Part shown: piece after piece, positions 24,839 to 33,173 of the stretch
How positions within the stretch are numbered: position 1 is the first letter of the stretch
How the letters are laid out: each line of letters starts with the position of its first letter
Assembly (NCBI RefSeq): GCF_006716425.1
Contig: NZ_VFOZ01000001.1
Location: 3,720,001 to 3,784,000, forward strand
Direction of reading: 5' to 3'
Length of the DNA stretch: 64,000 nucleotides
Source of the DNA: Actinoallomurus bryophytorum
GTDB lineage: Bacteria > Actinomycetota > Actinomycetes > Streptosporangiales > Streptosporangiaceae
Translations under genes and position numbers: made by a program
Notes under the pieces: generated by a model
What the model saw: only the letters and a program-made list of their open reading frames with translations
Told to the model about the DNA's origin: nothing
Database searches by the model: none

Positions 24839-25702
24839 TCAGGGGCTTGACGAAAGCGGTGCCGGGCCGCCGTCGACCACGTCGGCGTTCAGGCGTTCGA
24901 AGGCCGCGACGCGGTGCTGGGACTCCTTGCCCCCGCGTTCGACGACTCCCAGTACCAACGTCTCGACCAGGGCGAACGCCGGCACCAGGGTGACGAACGG
25001 CGGTGGCCCCTCGACCGTGGTCGTCAGCAGGACCGTCGCCGAGGAGGCCAGCGGGCTCAGGTACGGGTCCGTGCACACGACCAGGGACGCGCCCTGGCCG
25101 GCGGCGGCGCGGCCGAAGGTGACCGTGTCGCGCTGGTAGCGGCGGTAGTCGAACGCCACCACGACCGTCGTCTCGTCCACGTCCAGCAGCGCGGCGGCCC
25201 GCGCTCCCGGGTCGTTCGGAACATGGCTCACCTGAGGGCGGAGCAGGCCGGCGAACGTGGCCAGGTGCGCGGCGAGCGTCCAGGAGAAGCGGCCGCCGGT
25301 GATCAGGATCCTGCGCTCGCGGTCGGCGAGCAGGTCCGCCGCCGCGGCCAGCTCGGACTGGTCCTGGGCGCGCAGGCTCTCCGTCAGCGCCGCGCCGAAC
25401 GAACGCGCCCGTACGGCCAGCGGCTCGCCTTCGGAGGGATAGTCCTCCAGCGGGCCCGCCGTACGGGCCGAGAGTTCGGCGCGCAGCACCTCCTGGATCT
25501 GTGGATAACCGCCGTAGCCGAGCTTGGTGACCAGCCTCAGCACAGTCGGCGGGCTGACGTTCGCCACCTCCGCCAGACGGACGATCGGCTGCAACCCGGC
25601 CGCCGGGTAGTCGCCCAGCAGTGCCTGCGCGACGCGCAGCTCCGCGGGCGTCAGCTCGCGCCGCCGTCGCCGGAGGACGTCCGCGACCGTACGGTCGGTC
25701 AC
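24839..25702 (-). CDS. MurR/RpiR-family transcriptional regulator
   Basis: 287 residues. N-terminal RpiR helix-turn-helix (residues 1-75: ELTPAELRVAQALLGDYPAA, IVRLAEVANVSPPTVLRLVT) and C-terminal SIS phosphosugar-type domain (about 110-250: RERRILITGGRFSWTLAAHL, VVVAFDYRRYQRDT). GTG 25702 lies five bases after the stop of the glutamine-synthetase-like gene, so it is the second gene of that operon. In this setting it probably senses a nitrogenous catabolite rather than a sugar phosphate. Contains a DnaA-box sequence at 25501-25509. Confidence 0.88.
   Translation of the reverse strand: MTDRTVADVLRRRRRELTPAELRVAQALLGDYPAAGLQPIVRLAEVANVSPPTVLRLVTKLGYGGYPQIQEVLRAELSARTAGPLEDYPSEGEPLAVRARSFGAALTESLRAQDQSELAAAADLLADRERRILITGGRFSWTLAAHLATFAGLLRPQVSHVPNDPGARAAALLDVDETTVVVAFDYRRYQRDTVTFGRAAAGQGASLVVCTDPYLSPLASSATVLLTTTVEGPPPFVTLVPAFALVETLVLGVVERGGKESQHRVAAFERLNADVVDGGPAPLSSSP
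25501..25509 (-). other. Single perfect DnaA box inside the RpiR gene
   Basis: TGTGGATAA is the inverse of the consensus TTATCCACA. An isolated box; no partner within 100 nt. Confidence 0.4.
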
Positions 25703-25706
25703 CGGC

Positions 25707-27062
25707 TCAGTGCTTCCAGCGGGTTCGCGCGGCGATCTCCTCGGGCTCCATGCCGTCGAACAGTGCGATCTCGCCCCGCCGTACGACACCGACCGTGTCG
25801 ACCAGGGCCTCGCCCAGCGCCTCCCTCAGCGCGGCGTCGGCCTCGAACGCCTCGACCGCGGCTCCCAGCGACGACGGCAACGGCGGGACACCGTCCAGCG
25901 ACACCGGGTCGACGTCCACCGGCTCGGGGAGCGTGCCGTGCTCGGCCAGGCCCGCGCGGCCCGCGGCGATGAGGGCGGCCACGGCGAGGTAGGGGTTCGC
26001 GGCGGCGTCGAAGCACTTGACCTCGAGGTTGGCCGCCTGGGCACGGTTGCCGGCCGAGCCGGTCACGAACCGCAGCGCCGCCTCGCGGTTCTCCAGTCCC
26101 CAGCAGGCGTACGCCCCGGCCCAGTGGGAGGGGACGAGCCGCAGGTAGCTGGCCACCGACGGGGCGCCGATCGCCAGCAGGGCCGGGAGCCGGGACAGGA
26201 TGCCCGCGGCGAACGCCTCGCCGGCCGGGGTGAGGCCATAGCGGCCCTCGCCGCCGGCCATGAGGTTCGCGTCGTCGCGCCACAGGCTCAGATGGACATG
26301 CGCGCCGTTGCCGACGCCGCCCGCCAGCACCTTCGGGGAGAACGTCGCCCGCAGCCCGTGGTTCAGGCTGACCGCCCGGATCGTCTCGCGTACCAGGACG
26401 AACGTGTCGGCGGCCGCCACCGGGTCCTCCGGCGCGACCGACACCTCGTACTGGCCCGCGGCGTACTCCGGATGGACCTGCTCCACCGCGACGCCGGCCA
26501 CCGCCAGGCCCTCGACCACGTCGCGCAGGTAGTCCGAGCGTTCGGTGAGCCGCGTCATGCCGTACGCGGGGCCGGCGCAGGCCGGGACGAAGTCATCGCC
26601 ACCACCCACCGAGACGGCCCACTCGACCTCGAACGCCGCACGGATCGACAGGCCCTCGGCGGCCAGCCGTCCCGCCTCGCGGCGGGCCAGGCCACGCGCG
26701 TCGATCGGGTGCGGCTCACCCTCCTGGTCGTAGCGGTCCGCCGGCGCCCAGGCCCAGCCGGGCAGCGCGGGCAGGACGACCAGCCGGTCCAGGTCGGGGT
26801 GCAGCCGCAGGTCACCGATGGGCCCGCCGGCGAAGCGGCCGCTCACGATCGAGTCGTCGAGCAGGAAGGCGTCGAAGACCGGCGACATGCCGATGCCCCA
26901 GGCGGCCGCGTGCTCCAGGCGCGCCAGCGGCACCGCCTTGACCCGGGTCACACCACTGGTGTCGACCCACGTGGCGGCGATCCCGGTCACGTCCTTGGCA
27001 TCGAGATCCCAGGTCGCCTGCCGTGCCGCCGCGGCCCGCCGCGCACGCTCTTGCTGATCCAT
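25707..27062 (-). CDS. Glutamine-synthetase-like gamma-glutamyl ligase (FluG/GlnA4 type)
   Basis: 451 residues. Has the glutamine synthetase fold (beta-grasp part with VDTSGVTRVKAVPL, catalytic barrel with FEVEWAV, NGAHVHLSLW and NREAALRFVTGSAGNRAQAA); metal-binding Glu and His residues and the GNGAHVH nucleotide motif are retained. Proteins this divergent join glutamate to ethanolamine, polyamines or other amines instead of ammonia. Beside an APC permease, a FluG-type amidohydrolase and an M20 amidohydrolase, a gamma-glutamylation route for using an external amine is likely. ATG 27062 has GAGGTGGG upstream; the upstream frame to 27203 is not coding. Divergent from the permease gene. Confidence 0.86.
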   Translation of the reverse strand: MDQQERARRAAAARQATWDLDAKDVTGIAATWVDTSGVTRVKAVPLARLEHAAAWGIGMSPVFDAFLLDDSIVSGRFAGGPIGDLRLHPDLDRLVVLPALPGWAWAPADRYDQEGEPHPIDARGLARREAGRLAAEGLSIRAAFEVEWAVSVGGGDDFVPACAGPAYGMTRLTERSDYLRDVVEGLAVAGVAVEQVHPEYAAGQYEVSVAPEDPVAAADTFVLVRETIRAVSLNHGLRATFSPKVLAGGVGNGAHVHLSLWRDDANLMAGGEGRYGLTPAGEAFAAGILSRLPALLAIGAPSVASYLRLVPSHWAGAYACWGLENREAALRFVTGSAGNRAQAANLEVKCFDAAANPYLAVAALIAAGRAGLAEHGTLPEPVDVDPVSLDGVPPLPSSLGAAVEAFEADAALREALGEALVDTVGVVRRGEIALFDGMEPEEIAARTRWKH

Positions 27063-27081
27063 CACGCCCACCTCAGCCCGG

Positions 27082-27124
27082 ATGAAATATGCGTTACACG
27101 AAAAGACGGGTCTTTCATATTCAT
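27082..27124. promoter_or_regulatory. AT-rich near-palindrome in the divergent amine-cluster promoter
   Basis: ATGAAATATG (27082-27091) and CATATTCAT (27116-27124) are inverse complements apart from one extra A. AAAGA-CGGG-TCTTT (27102-27115 region) lies between them. This is the only AT-rich stretch between the divergent glutamine-synthetase-like and permease genes and a natural site for the RpiR regulator. Confidence 0.45.
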
Positions 27125-27175
27125 TACGGAAGCCCCAAAATACGACCACACGACGATCGCGTCGAGAGGAGTGAC

Positions 27176-28675
27176 ATGCCGACTCCGACATCTTCCGGTC
27201 CACGGCTGAGCCGGACGCTGAGCGTCTGGCAGGCGGTCGGACTTTCGGTCGCGCTCATGGCCCCGAGCATGGCCGCCAACATCAATCCCCAGGGGACCGT
27301 CACCTCCGCCGGCCGTGCCGTACCGCTGGCGTTCCTCCTCGCCGGCGTGGCCGTCCTGCTGGTCGCCTACGGCTTCGTACGGCTCTGTCAGTACTACCAC
27401 CACGCCGGCTCGGTGTACGCGTTCGTCGGCGCGACGCTGGGCGCGCGTTCCGGTGTCGTCGCGGGCTGGGGTCTGCTCGGCACCTACATCTTCTACGGCG
27501 TCGTGACCTCCTCGGCGACCGGCATCTTCGGCACCGCGTTCCTCCAGGAGATCGGCGTGTGGCCGCACCCGCCGAGCTGGGCGCCGTTCATCCTGGTGGC
27601 GGTCGCCCTCGCGCTGGCCCTGGCGCTCACGATCTCCCCGGCCAAGCGCGGCACGACCATCCTGCTCAGCGTCGAGGGCGCCACCGTCGCGCTGATCCTC
27701 GTCGTCAGCGCCATCATCCTCGTACGCCTGGTCTCCGGCTCGGCGCCGGACGACCACGGCTTCACGCTCAGCGTGTTCGCCGTGCAGCCCGGCACGAGCA
27801 CGTCCGCGCTGTTCCTCGGCGTGGTCTTCGGCTTCCTGTCCTTCGCGGGCTTCGAGGCCGCGGCGACACTGGGCGAGGAGGCGGCCGAACCCCGGCGCGA
27901 CATCCCCCGGGCCATCCTCGGCACCGCGATCTTCGGCGGCGTGTACTTCACCGTGGTCACCGCGGTGGAGATGATGGGCTTCGGCGCGGACGCGAAGGGC
28001 GTCGCGGCGTTCGGGAAGTCCCCCTCGCTCCTCGGCGACCTCGGCAGCTCCTACGTCGGCTCCTGGGTCGGTCACATCATCACGCTCGGCGCCGCGATCA
28101 GTGCCTTCGGGTGCTGCCTGGCCTGCATGGTCGGCGCCTCACGGCTGCTGTTCGCGCTCTCGCGCGACACCTCCGGCGGGCGTGGGCCCGGCCGGGTCTC
28201 ACGCACCGGCACGCCCGCGATCGCCGCGGGCATCGTGGCGACGGGGATGGCGCTGATCATCGCGGTCTGCGTGGCCTTCTTCTCGGCCGAGGCCGAGGAC
28301 ACCTTCATCTGGTCCGGCACCATCGGCACCCTGATCCTCCTCGTCGCGTACGTGCTGACCACCCTCGGGGCCATCCGCCTGGTGTTCGTGCAGCGCAGGA
28401 TGCCCGTGCCCATGTGGCAGATCGTCATACCGCTGGCCGCCCTGCTGATCCTCGGCTACACCCTCTACCGCAACGTGATCCCCTATCCCTCCTCCGGGCC
28501 GCCGCGCTGGTTCCCGATCGTCTCGGGCGGCTGGCTGCTGATCGCCGTGGTCGCGGTGCTGGTCGCACCGGGTGTTTCCCGGCGGCTCGGCCGGGCACTG
28601 GCCGAGAACGAAGGCATCAGCCTGAGCGAGAACACCTCCGCCGGGCCGGTCGCCGCACCGGACACGAGCGGCTGA
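27176..28675 (+). CDS. APC-superfamily amino acid/amine permease
   Basis: 499 residues with 12-13 transmembrane helices. TM1 carries the broken-helix region typical of APC transporters (LSVWQAVGLSVALMAPSMAA), TM6 region reads FGFLSFAGFEAAATLGEEAA with the acidic residues of the family, followed by PRRDIPRAILGT. It should bring in an amino acid, ethanolamine or polyamine by proton symport. ATG 27176 follows GAGAGGAG. First gene of a rightward operon with the amidohydrolase and M20 genes, divergent from the ligase and RpiR genes, sharing the AT-rich intergenic site. Confidence 0.9.
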   Translation: MPTPTSSGPRLSRTLSVWQAVGLSVALMAPSMAANINPQGTVTSAGRAVPLAFLLAGVAVLLVAYGFVRLCQYYHHAGSVYAFVGATLGARSGVVAGWGLLGTYIFYGVVTSSATGIFGTAFLQEIGVWPHPPSWAPFILVAVALALALALTISPAKRGTTILLSVEGATVALILVVSAIILVRLVSGSAPDDHGFTLSVFAVQPGTSTSALFLGVVFGFLSFAGFEAAATLGEEAAEPRRDIPRAILGTAIFGGVYFTVVTAVEMMGFGADAKGVAAFGKSPSLLGDLGSSYVGSWVGHIITLGAAISAFGCCLACMVGASRLLFALSRDTSGGRGPGRVSRTGTPAIAAGIVATGMALIIAVCVAFFSAEAEDTFIWSGTIGTLILLVAYVLTTLGAIRLVFVQRRMPVPMWQIVIPLAALLILGYTLYRNVIPYPSSGPPRWFPIVSGGWLLIAVVAVLVAPGVSRRLGRALAENEGISLSENTSAGPVAAPDTSG

Positions 28676-28706
28676 GACATCCCCATACGGAAGGACGAAC
28701 GACCGA

Positions 28707-29846
28707 GTGCCCCCTCTCCTGCCCTGCGTCGAGACCCTCAGCCTCGTCGACCACCACTGCCACAGCGTGGTGGACGGCGATCTCGACCGGAGTGAGTTCG
28801 AGTCCCTGCTCACCGAGGCCGAGGCCCCCGGCCCGCTCGGCGGCACGCTCTTCGACTCGGCGATCGGTTTCGCCGTACGCCGCTGGTGTGCGCCGGTGCT
28901 CGACCTGCCGCCGCATGCCTCGCCCGAGGACTACCTGGCGCGGCGCGCCGACCTCGGCGCCGCCGAGGTCAACCGCCGGTTCCTCCAGGCGGCCGGTGCC
29001 GAGGCGCTCTGCCTCGACACCGGGTTCGCGCCCGGCGCGGTCCTACCGCTCGCCGAGATGGGCGCGCTCGCCGGCGCGACGGCGCACGAGATCGTACGGC
29101 TGGAGCAGGTCGCCGAAGAGGTGGCCGCGGTCGGGCCGGGCGCGGCCGGCTTCGCCGAGGCCTTCCGCGAACGACTGCGGGAGCGCACCGCCTCGGCCGT
29201 CGGGCTGAAGTCGATCGCCGCGTACCGGGTGGGGCTGGCGCTGCCCGGCGAGCGGCCGGGCGACGCCGAGGTCACGGCGGCGGCCGGCCGCTGGCTCGCC
29301 TCGATCGAGGCCGGCGCCGCCCCACGGCTCGCCGACCCGACGCTCCAGTCCTTCCTGGTCTGGTGCGGTGTCGACCGCGGGCTGCCGATCCAGTTCCACG
29401 TCGGGTACGGCGACGCCGACGTCGACCTGCACCGGTGCGACCCTCTGCTGCTGACCGACCTGATCCGCGCGGTCGAGCCGACCGGGACGCCGATCATGCT
29501 GCTGCACAACTATCCGTTCCACCGGCACGCCGGCTACCTGGCGCAGGTGTTCCCGCACGTCTTCGTGGACGTGGGGCTGGCCACCCACAACGTCGGGCAC
29601 CGGGCGCCGGCGCTGATCGCCGAGACGCTCGAGCTCGCCCCGTACGGCAAGTTCCTGTTCTCCTCCGACGCGTTCGGCCTGGCGGAGCTGTACCACCTCG
29701 GCTCCCTGCTGTTCCGCCAGGGCCTGTCGGACCACCTACGAACCGGTCTGGACGACGGGGTGTGGACCGAGGAGGACGCCGCCCGGATCGCGCGGCTGGC
29801 CGGGGGAGAGAACGCCCGCCGCGTCTACGGTCTGGAACAGCGCTGA
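28707..29846 (+). CDS. FluG-type amidohydrolase (metal-dependent hydrolase)
   Basis: 379 residues, amidohydrolase-2 barrel: metal-binding HHCHS at residues 13-17 (LVDHHCHSVV), IQFHVGYGD around 230, LLHNYPFHRHAGYLA around 265 and the final Asp in FLFSSDAFG. It resembles the N-terminal half of fungal FluG, in which an amidohydrolase of this type is fused to a glutamine-synthetase-like domain; here the two are separate genes of one locus. A gamma-glutamyl amide hydrolysis is a reasonable inference. GTG 28707 follows GGAAGGA at about 12 nt. The TGA shares its A with the next ATG. Confidence 0.85.
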   Translation: MPPLLPCVETLSLVDHHCHSVVDGDLDRSEFESLLTEAEAPGPLGGTLFDSAIGFAVRRWCAPVLDLPPHASPEDYLARRADLGAAEVNRRFLQAAGAEALCLDTGFAPGAVLPLAEMGALAGATAHEIVRLEQVAEEVAAVGPGAAGFAEAFRERLRERTASAVGLKSIAAYRVGLALPGERPGDAEVTAAAGRWLASIEAGAAPRLADPTLQSFLVWCGVDRGLPIQFHVGYGDADVDLHRCDPLLLTDLIRAVEPTGTPIMLLHNYPFHRHAGYLAQVFPHVFVDVGLATHNVGHRAPALIAETLELAPYGKFLFSSDAFGLAELYHLGSLLFRQGLSDHLRTGLDDGVWTEEDAARIARLAGGENARRVYGLEQR

Positions 29847-31027
29847 TGGACGAACTGGACGAACTCCACCTGAAACTGCGCGCTGCCGTGGCCGACGAAC
29901 TCCCGGGCGCGATCGCGCTGCGGCACCGGCTGCACGCCGACCCGCGGCTGTCGGGCGACGAGGCGGACACCACGGTCGAGGTCGTACGGGCCCTCGACGC
30001 CGGACCGGGACGCGCGATCGCCGGGACCGGGCGGGTCGTGCGGATCGGCGACGACGGCCCCGCCGTGGCGTTGCGGGCCGAGCTGGACGCGCTGCCCATC
30101 GTCGAGCGCACCGGAGTGCCCTGGGCCTCACCTGGGAACGCCATGCACGCCTGCGGCCACGACGTCCACCTCGCGGCGCTCGTCGCGGTCTGCCGCGCCG
30201 CCGAACGCATCGGGGTGAAGGTGCCGATCCTCGCCGTCCTGCAGCCGCGGGAGGAGAGCTCACCGTCGGGCGCCGAGGACATCGTGCGATCCGGCGTCCT
30301 CGGCGAGCACGACGTACGGGCGATCATCGCGGCACACCTTCAGCCGCGCCTGCCGGACGGCGTCGTCGCGGTCACCCCGGGCCCGGTCAACGCCGCCACC
30401 GACGAGTTCGAGGTGACGGTCACGGGCGTGGGCGGCCACGCCGGTTACCCGCACGTGGCCCGCGACCCGGTCCTGGCCCTCTGCCAGATCGTGGTCAGCG
30501 TCCAGCAGGTGGCGAGCCGGCGCTTCGACCCGGTACGCGGCGCGGTCTGCTCGGTCGGCCAGATCGCCGGCGGATCCGCGGTGAACGTGGTCCCCGAGAC
30601 GGCCTCCGCCCGCGGCACGGTACGCGTGATGCGGGACGCCGACCGTGCCGTCGCCGCCGACCTGATCCGCGAGATCGTGGACCACACGGCCGCCGCGCAC
30701 GGCTGCGAGGGCCGGGTGAGGTTCGCCCCGGGCGAGCCTGTGCTGGTCAACGACCCGGCGCTGGCCGCCGGCGCCGCCACCCGGCTGATCGCGTCGGGAG
30801 TGAAGACCGATGACGCGTTCCGCTCCTACGGCGCGGACGACTTCTCCCACTACTGCGGCGTCACGCGCGGCCTGATGCTGTTCATCGGCACCGCGCCACC
30901 GGACGCCGCGGACGCCCCCGGCCTGCACCACGAGGGCTTCCTGCCCCCCGACCGCATGATCGGCCGCACCGCGGAGGCGCTCCTCGCGGGTTACCTCGCC
31001 GCGATCCGCGCCGCCGTGACGCCGTAA
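29846..31027 (+). CDS. M20-family amidohydrolase/peptidase
   Basis: 393 residues. M20 metal motifs visible: ALRAELDALPI (Asp ligand), MHACGHDVHLAAL (HACGHD), LQPREESSPSGAEDIV (Glu pair) and YGADDFSHY with a late HHEGF. Similar to hippurate hydrolase/aminoacylase enzymes that release an amino acid from an N-acyl or gamma-glutamyl conjugate. The lid/dimerisation domain occupies about 180-290 (GVGGHAGYPHVARDPVLALC). One-base overlap with the preceding amidohydrolase gene shows tight coupling; it probably completes the amine-conjugate pathway. Confidence 0.9.
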   Translation: MDELDELHLKLRAAVADELPGAIALRHRLHADPRLSGDEADTTVEVVRALDAGPGRAIAGTGRVVRIGDDGPAVALRAELDALPIVERTGVPWASPGNAMHACGHDVHLAALVAVCRAAERIGVKVPILAVLQPREESSPSGAEDIVRSGVLGEHDVRAIIAAHLQPRLPDGVVAVTPGPVNAATDEFEVTVTGVGGHAGYPHVARDPVLALCQIVVSVQQVASRRFDPVRGAVCSVGQIAGGSAVNVVPETASARGTVRVMRDADRAVAADLIREIVDHTAAAHGCEGRVRFAPGEPVLVNDPALAAGAATRLIASGVKTDDAFRSYGADDFSHYCGVTRGLMLFIGTAPPDAADAPGLHHEGFLPPDRMIGRTAEALLAGYLAAIRAAVTP

Positions 31028-31030
31028 CCT
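31025..31030 (+). promoter_or_regulatory. -10 box of leaderless GNAT gene
   Basis: TAACCT overlaps the M20 stop codon and ends six bases before ATG 31037. Confidence 0.5.
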
Positions 31031-31036
31031 GCGGCC

Positions 31037-31828
31037 ATGGACGTACGACCCGTGGTCGATGGGGACCTGCCGGCGGTCGCCGAGATCGCGCGTGCCAATG
31101 ACGAACCGGACGGTGGCGATCCGCGTTATGTCTCTCATCTCCGCAACAACGGCCGGTTCCTGGTCGCGGAGGTGGACGGGAAGCCTGCCGGGTACTGCGG
31201 CATCCGTCAGGCCGACGGACTCACGATGCTGTGCGATCTGTTCGTCGACCCGGCCCGGCATGGCGGGGGTGCCGGCGGGCGGCTGCTCGAGGTCGCGCTC
31301 GACGGGCCCGGCGAGCGTTCCACCTTCGCGTCACGCGACCCCCGTGCGATGTCGCTCTACGTACGGCACGGGATGATCCCGCGCTGGCCCCTCCTCTACC
31401 TGAGCGGGCCGCCGCCGGTCCGCTCCCACGTGCTGCTCGCCGAGCGGGTCCCGGTCGAGGACGCGGGGGTCGCGGAGCTCGACCTGAACGGGCGCGACCG
31501 CGCCGCCGACTACGCCTACTGGGCGACCAGGCCCGGCGCCGCTGGTCTGGTCGTACGGGACGGCGGGACGGTCGTCGCGGCCGGGGCGGCCGAGCCGGGA
31601 CGCGTGATCCACCTGGTCACCGCGGACGACCACGACCCGGCCGCGACACTCACCGCCGCCCTCGGCACCTTCGACGCCGACCGCGTACGCCTCTGCCTGC
31701 CCGGCCCGCATCCCGCTCTGCCCTCCCTGCTGAACGCGAGGTGGCGGATCGAGGACCTGGACCAGCACATGGCGAGCAGGGCGGACCTGCTGAGCCCCGC
31801 CTCCGTCCTTTCACCCTCGCTCGCCTGA
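31037..31828 (+). CDS. GNAT-family N-acetyltransferase
   Basis: 263 residues, probably two tandem GNAT-like halves. The first (1-125) has the family core: FLVAEVDGKPAGYCGIR (beta4), LTMLCDLFVDPARHGGGAGGRLLEVAL with the acetyl-CoA pyrophosphate loop, and SLYVRHGMIP. The second half (150-250) repeats the strand order (GLVVRDGGTVVAAGAAEPGR) without a clear CoA loop. Substrate unknown. Although only nine bases from the M20 gene, it has its own leaderless-type -10 box. Confidence 0.82.
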   Translation: MDVRPVVDGDLPAVAEIARANDEPDGGDPRYVSHLRNNGRFLVAEVDGKPAGYCGIRQADGLTMLCDLFVDPARHGGGAGGRLLEVALDGPGERSTFASRDPRAMSLYVRHGMIPRWPLLYLSGPPPVRSHVLLAERVPVEDAGVAELDLNGRDRAADYAYWATRPGAAGLVVRDGGTVVAAGAAEPGRVIHLVTADDHDPAATLTAALGTFDADRVRLCLPGPHPALPSLLNARWRIEDLDQHMASRADLLSPASVLSPSLA

Positions 31829-31851
31829 GATGCCGGCCGTTTCTTGGCGGC

Positions 31852-32448
31852 CTACTCGCCGATCGGCGCCGTGTCGTCGCCGTTGAAGAAGCGGTCGAGC
31901 CAGTCGAGTGAGCGGCTCCGCAGGGCCTCGTTGGCGAGTTTCTTGGCCGATGCGGTCTGCAGGGCCGCGAGCGAGCTGTCGATCCAGGGCTGGATGTTCT
32001 GGTTGCCCTGTTCGCGGTACTCCACCGCCTGGACCAGGCACTCGAGCTTGTCGGCGTCGCGCGCGCAGCGAGCCTCCAGGCTGGTCTTGTCCTCGTACTC
32101 GGCGACGCTGCCGGAGATCATTTCGGCGACCGGCGGAGGCAGGCCGCGCGTCTGCTCGGCCGTGACCTGTTCGTTGGGCGCCCGCTTGACGTACGCCTTG
32201 GCCAGGTACGGAATGTCGGTGAGCCGCGTCTCCTGGCTGTCGTGGAACAGGCTGAGCAACGCCGCACGCTCCGGGTCGGCCCCCTCCATCGCGGCCACGA
32301 TCGAGGCGAGCGCCGCGGCGCGGAACGAATGATCCGCGATGCTCTCGGGGTCGCTCACCCCGGCGATCAGCCAGCCGGTGCGCTTGTAGCGCTTCAGAAG
32401 CCCGATCTCGTATACGAAGCCTGTCAACTGTTCCAGCTCGTCCGGCAT
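31852..32448 (-). CDS. HD-domain nucleotidase-like protein (YfbR/HDDC2 type)
   Basis: 198 residues. HD metal-dependent phosphohydrolase: LKRYKRTGWLIAGV, the first His in ESIADHSFRAA, HD pair in LLSLFHDSQETR, and the distant Asp in ARDADKLECLVQAVEY. Members of this type remove phosphate from deoxynucleoside 5'-monophosphates. The Glu following the HD pair (DSQE) and the conserved Arg-Thr-Gly-Trp segment fit. ATG 32448 has a GGGGG stretch just upstream. No operon partner; the VOC gene is divergent. Confidence 0.87.
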   Translation of the reverse strand: MPDELEQLTGFVYEIGLLKRYKRTGWLIAGVSDPESIADHSFRAAALASIVAAMEGADPERAALLSLFHDSQETRLTDIPYLAKAYVKRAPNEQVTAEQTRGLPPPVAEMISGSVAEYEDKTSLEARCARDADKLECLVQAVEYREQGNQNIQPWIDSSLAALQTASAKKLANEALRSRSLDWLDRFFNGDDTAPIGE

Positions 32449-32657
32449 GCCTGCCCCCTATGACCATCGGCGTTTTCCGGCCGTAGAGGACTCCTTCCCC
32501 GGCTCGGGCACCGCCCACCGGCCGCGACCGGGGTGTGTTGCGCGGGAGGGGATCGGGCGCGGCCCGGGCGGGGCCGTACACCCAGCCGCCCGGGCCGCGC
32601 TTGAGGAGTTCGTTGCGGCACGCCCGGCGGATTGGGTCCGTCGCCGGGCGGGTCTCG

Positions 32658-32663
32658 TACGGT
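32658..32663 (+). promoter_or_regulatory. -10 box of leaderless VOC gene
   Basis: TACGGT ends six bases before ATG 32670; no ribosome site. Confidence 0.5.
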
Positions 32664-32669
32664 GGCGTC

Positions 32670-33047
32670 ATGGAGGTTCTCGCCAGCCGGGTTCTGCTTC
32701 GGCCGACCGATCTCGAGCGCAGCCGGGCGTTCTACCGCGACACGCTGAAACTGCCGATCTTCCGGGAGTTCGCGACACCGGCAGGCACGGGGACGGTCTT
32801 CTTCATCGGCGGCGGTTACCTGGAGGTGTCCGGGCACGCCGACGCGCCGCCCGCCGAGGGGATCGAGCTGTGGCTCCAGGTGCGCGACATCGAGACGACG
32901 CGCCGTGAGCTCGACGGCGTACGCGTGCTGCGCGAGCCGAGACGCGAGCCCTGGGGGCTCATCGAGATGTGGATCGCCGACCCCGACGGGTTGAGGATCT
33001 GCGTCGTCGAGGTGCCCGGCGACCATCCCATGCGCCGCCGGGACTGA
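32670..33047 (+). CDS. Glyoxalase/VOC-superfamily protein
   Basis: 125 residues, one VOC unit with two beta-alpha-beta3 modules: VLLRPTDLERSRAFYRDTLK ... TVFFIGGGYLEVSGH and IELWLQVRDIETTRRELDGV ... MWIADPDGLRICVVEVPG. The usual metal positions are partly filled (Glu in GYLEV, Glu in RICVVEV), so it may be a lyase, dioxygenase or a binding/resistance protein of the bleomycin-resistance fold. Leaderless start at 32670; the longer upstream frame overlaps the divergent HD gene's promoter and is not supported. Confidence 0.82.
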   Translation: MEVLASRVLLRPTDLERSRAFYRDTLKLPIFREFATPAGTGTVFFIGGGYLEVSGHADAPPAEGIELWLQVRDIETTRRELDGVRVLREPRREPWGLIEMWIADPDGLRICVVEVPGDHPMRRRD

Positions 33048-33173
33048 CGCCTGGGTCCGCGGCTTCGGAGAACGTGTCCACGCCTCGTGGGTTCGTCCCG
33101 GGAACGCGCTGGCCGGATCCGGACGAGAACGGCGGTTGCCACAGGGGTGCCTTGCTGATGATCAGGGTGAGGT

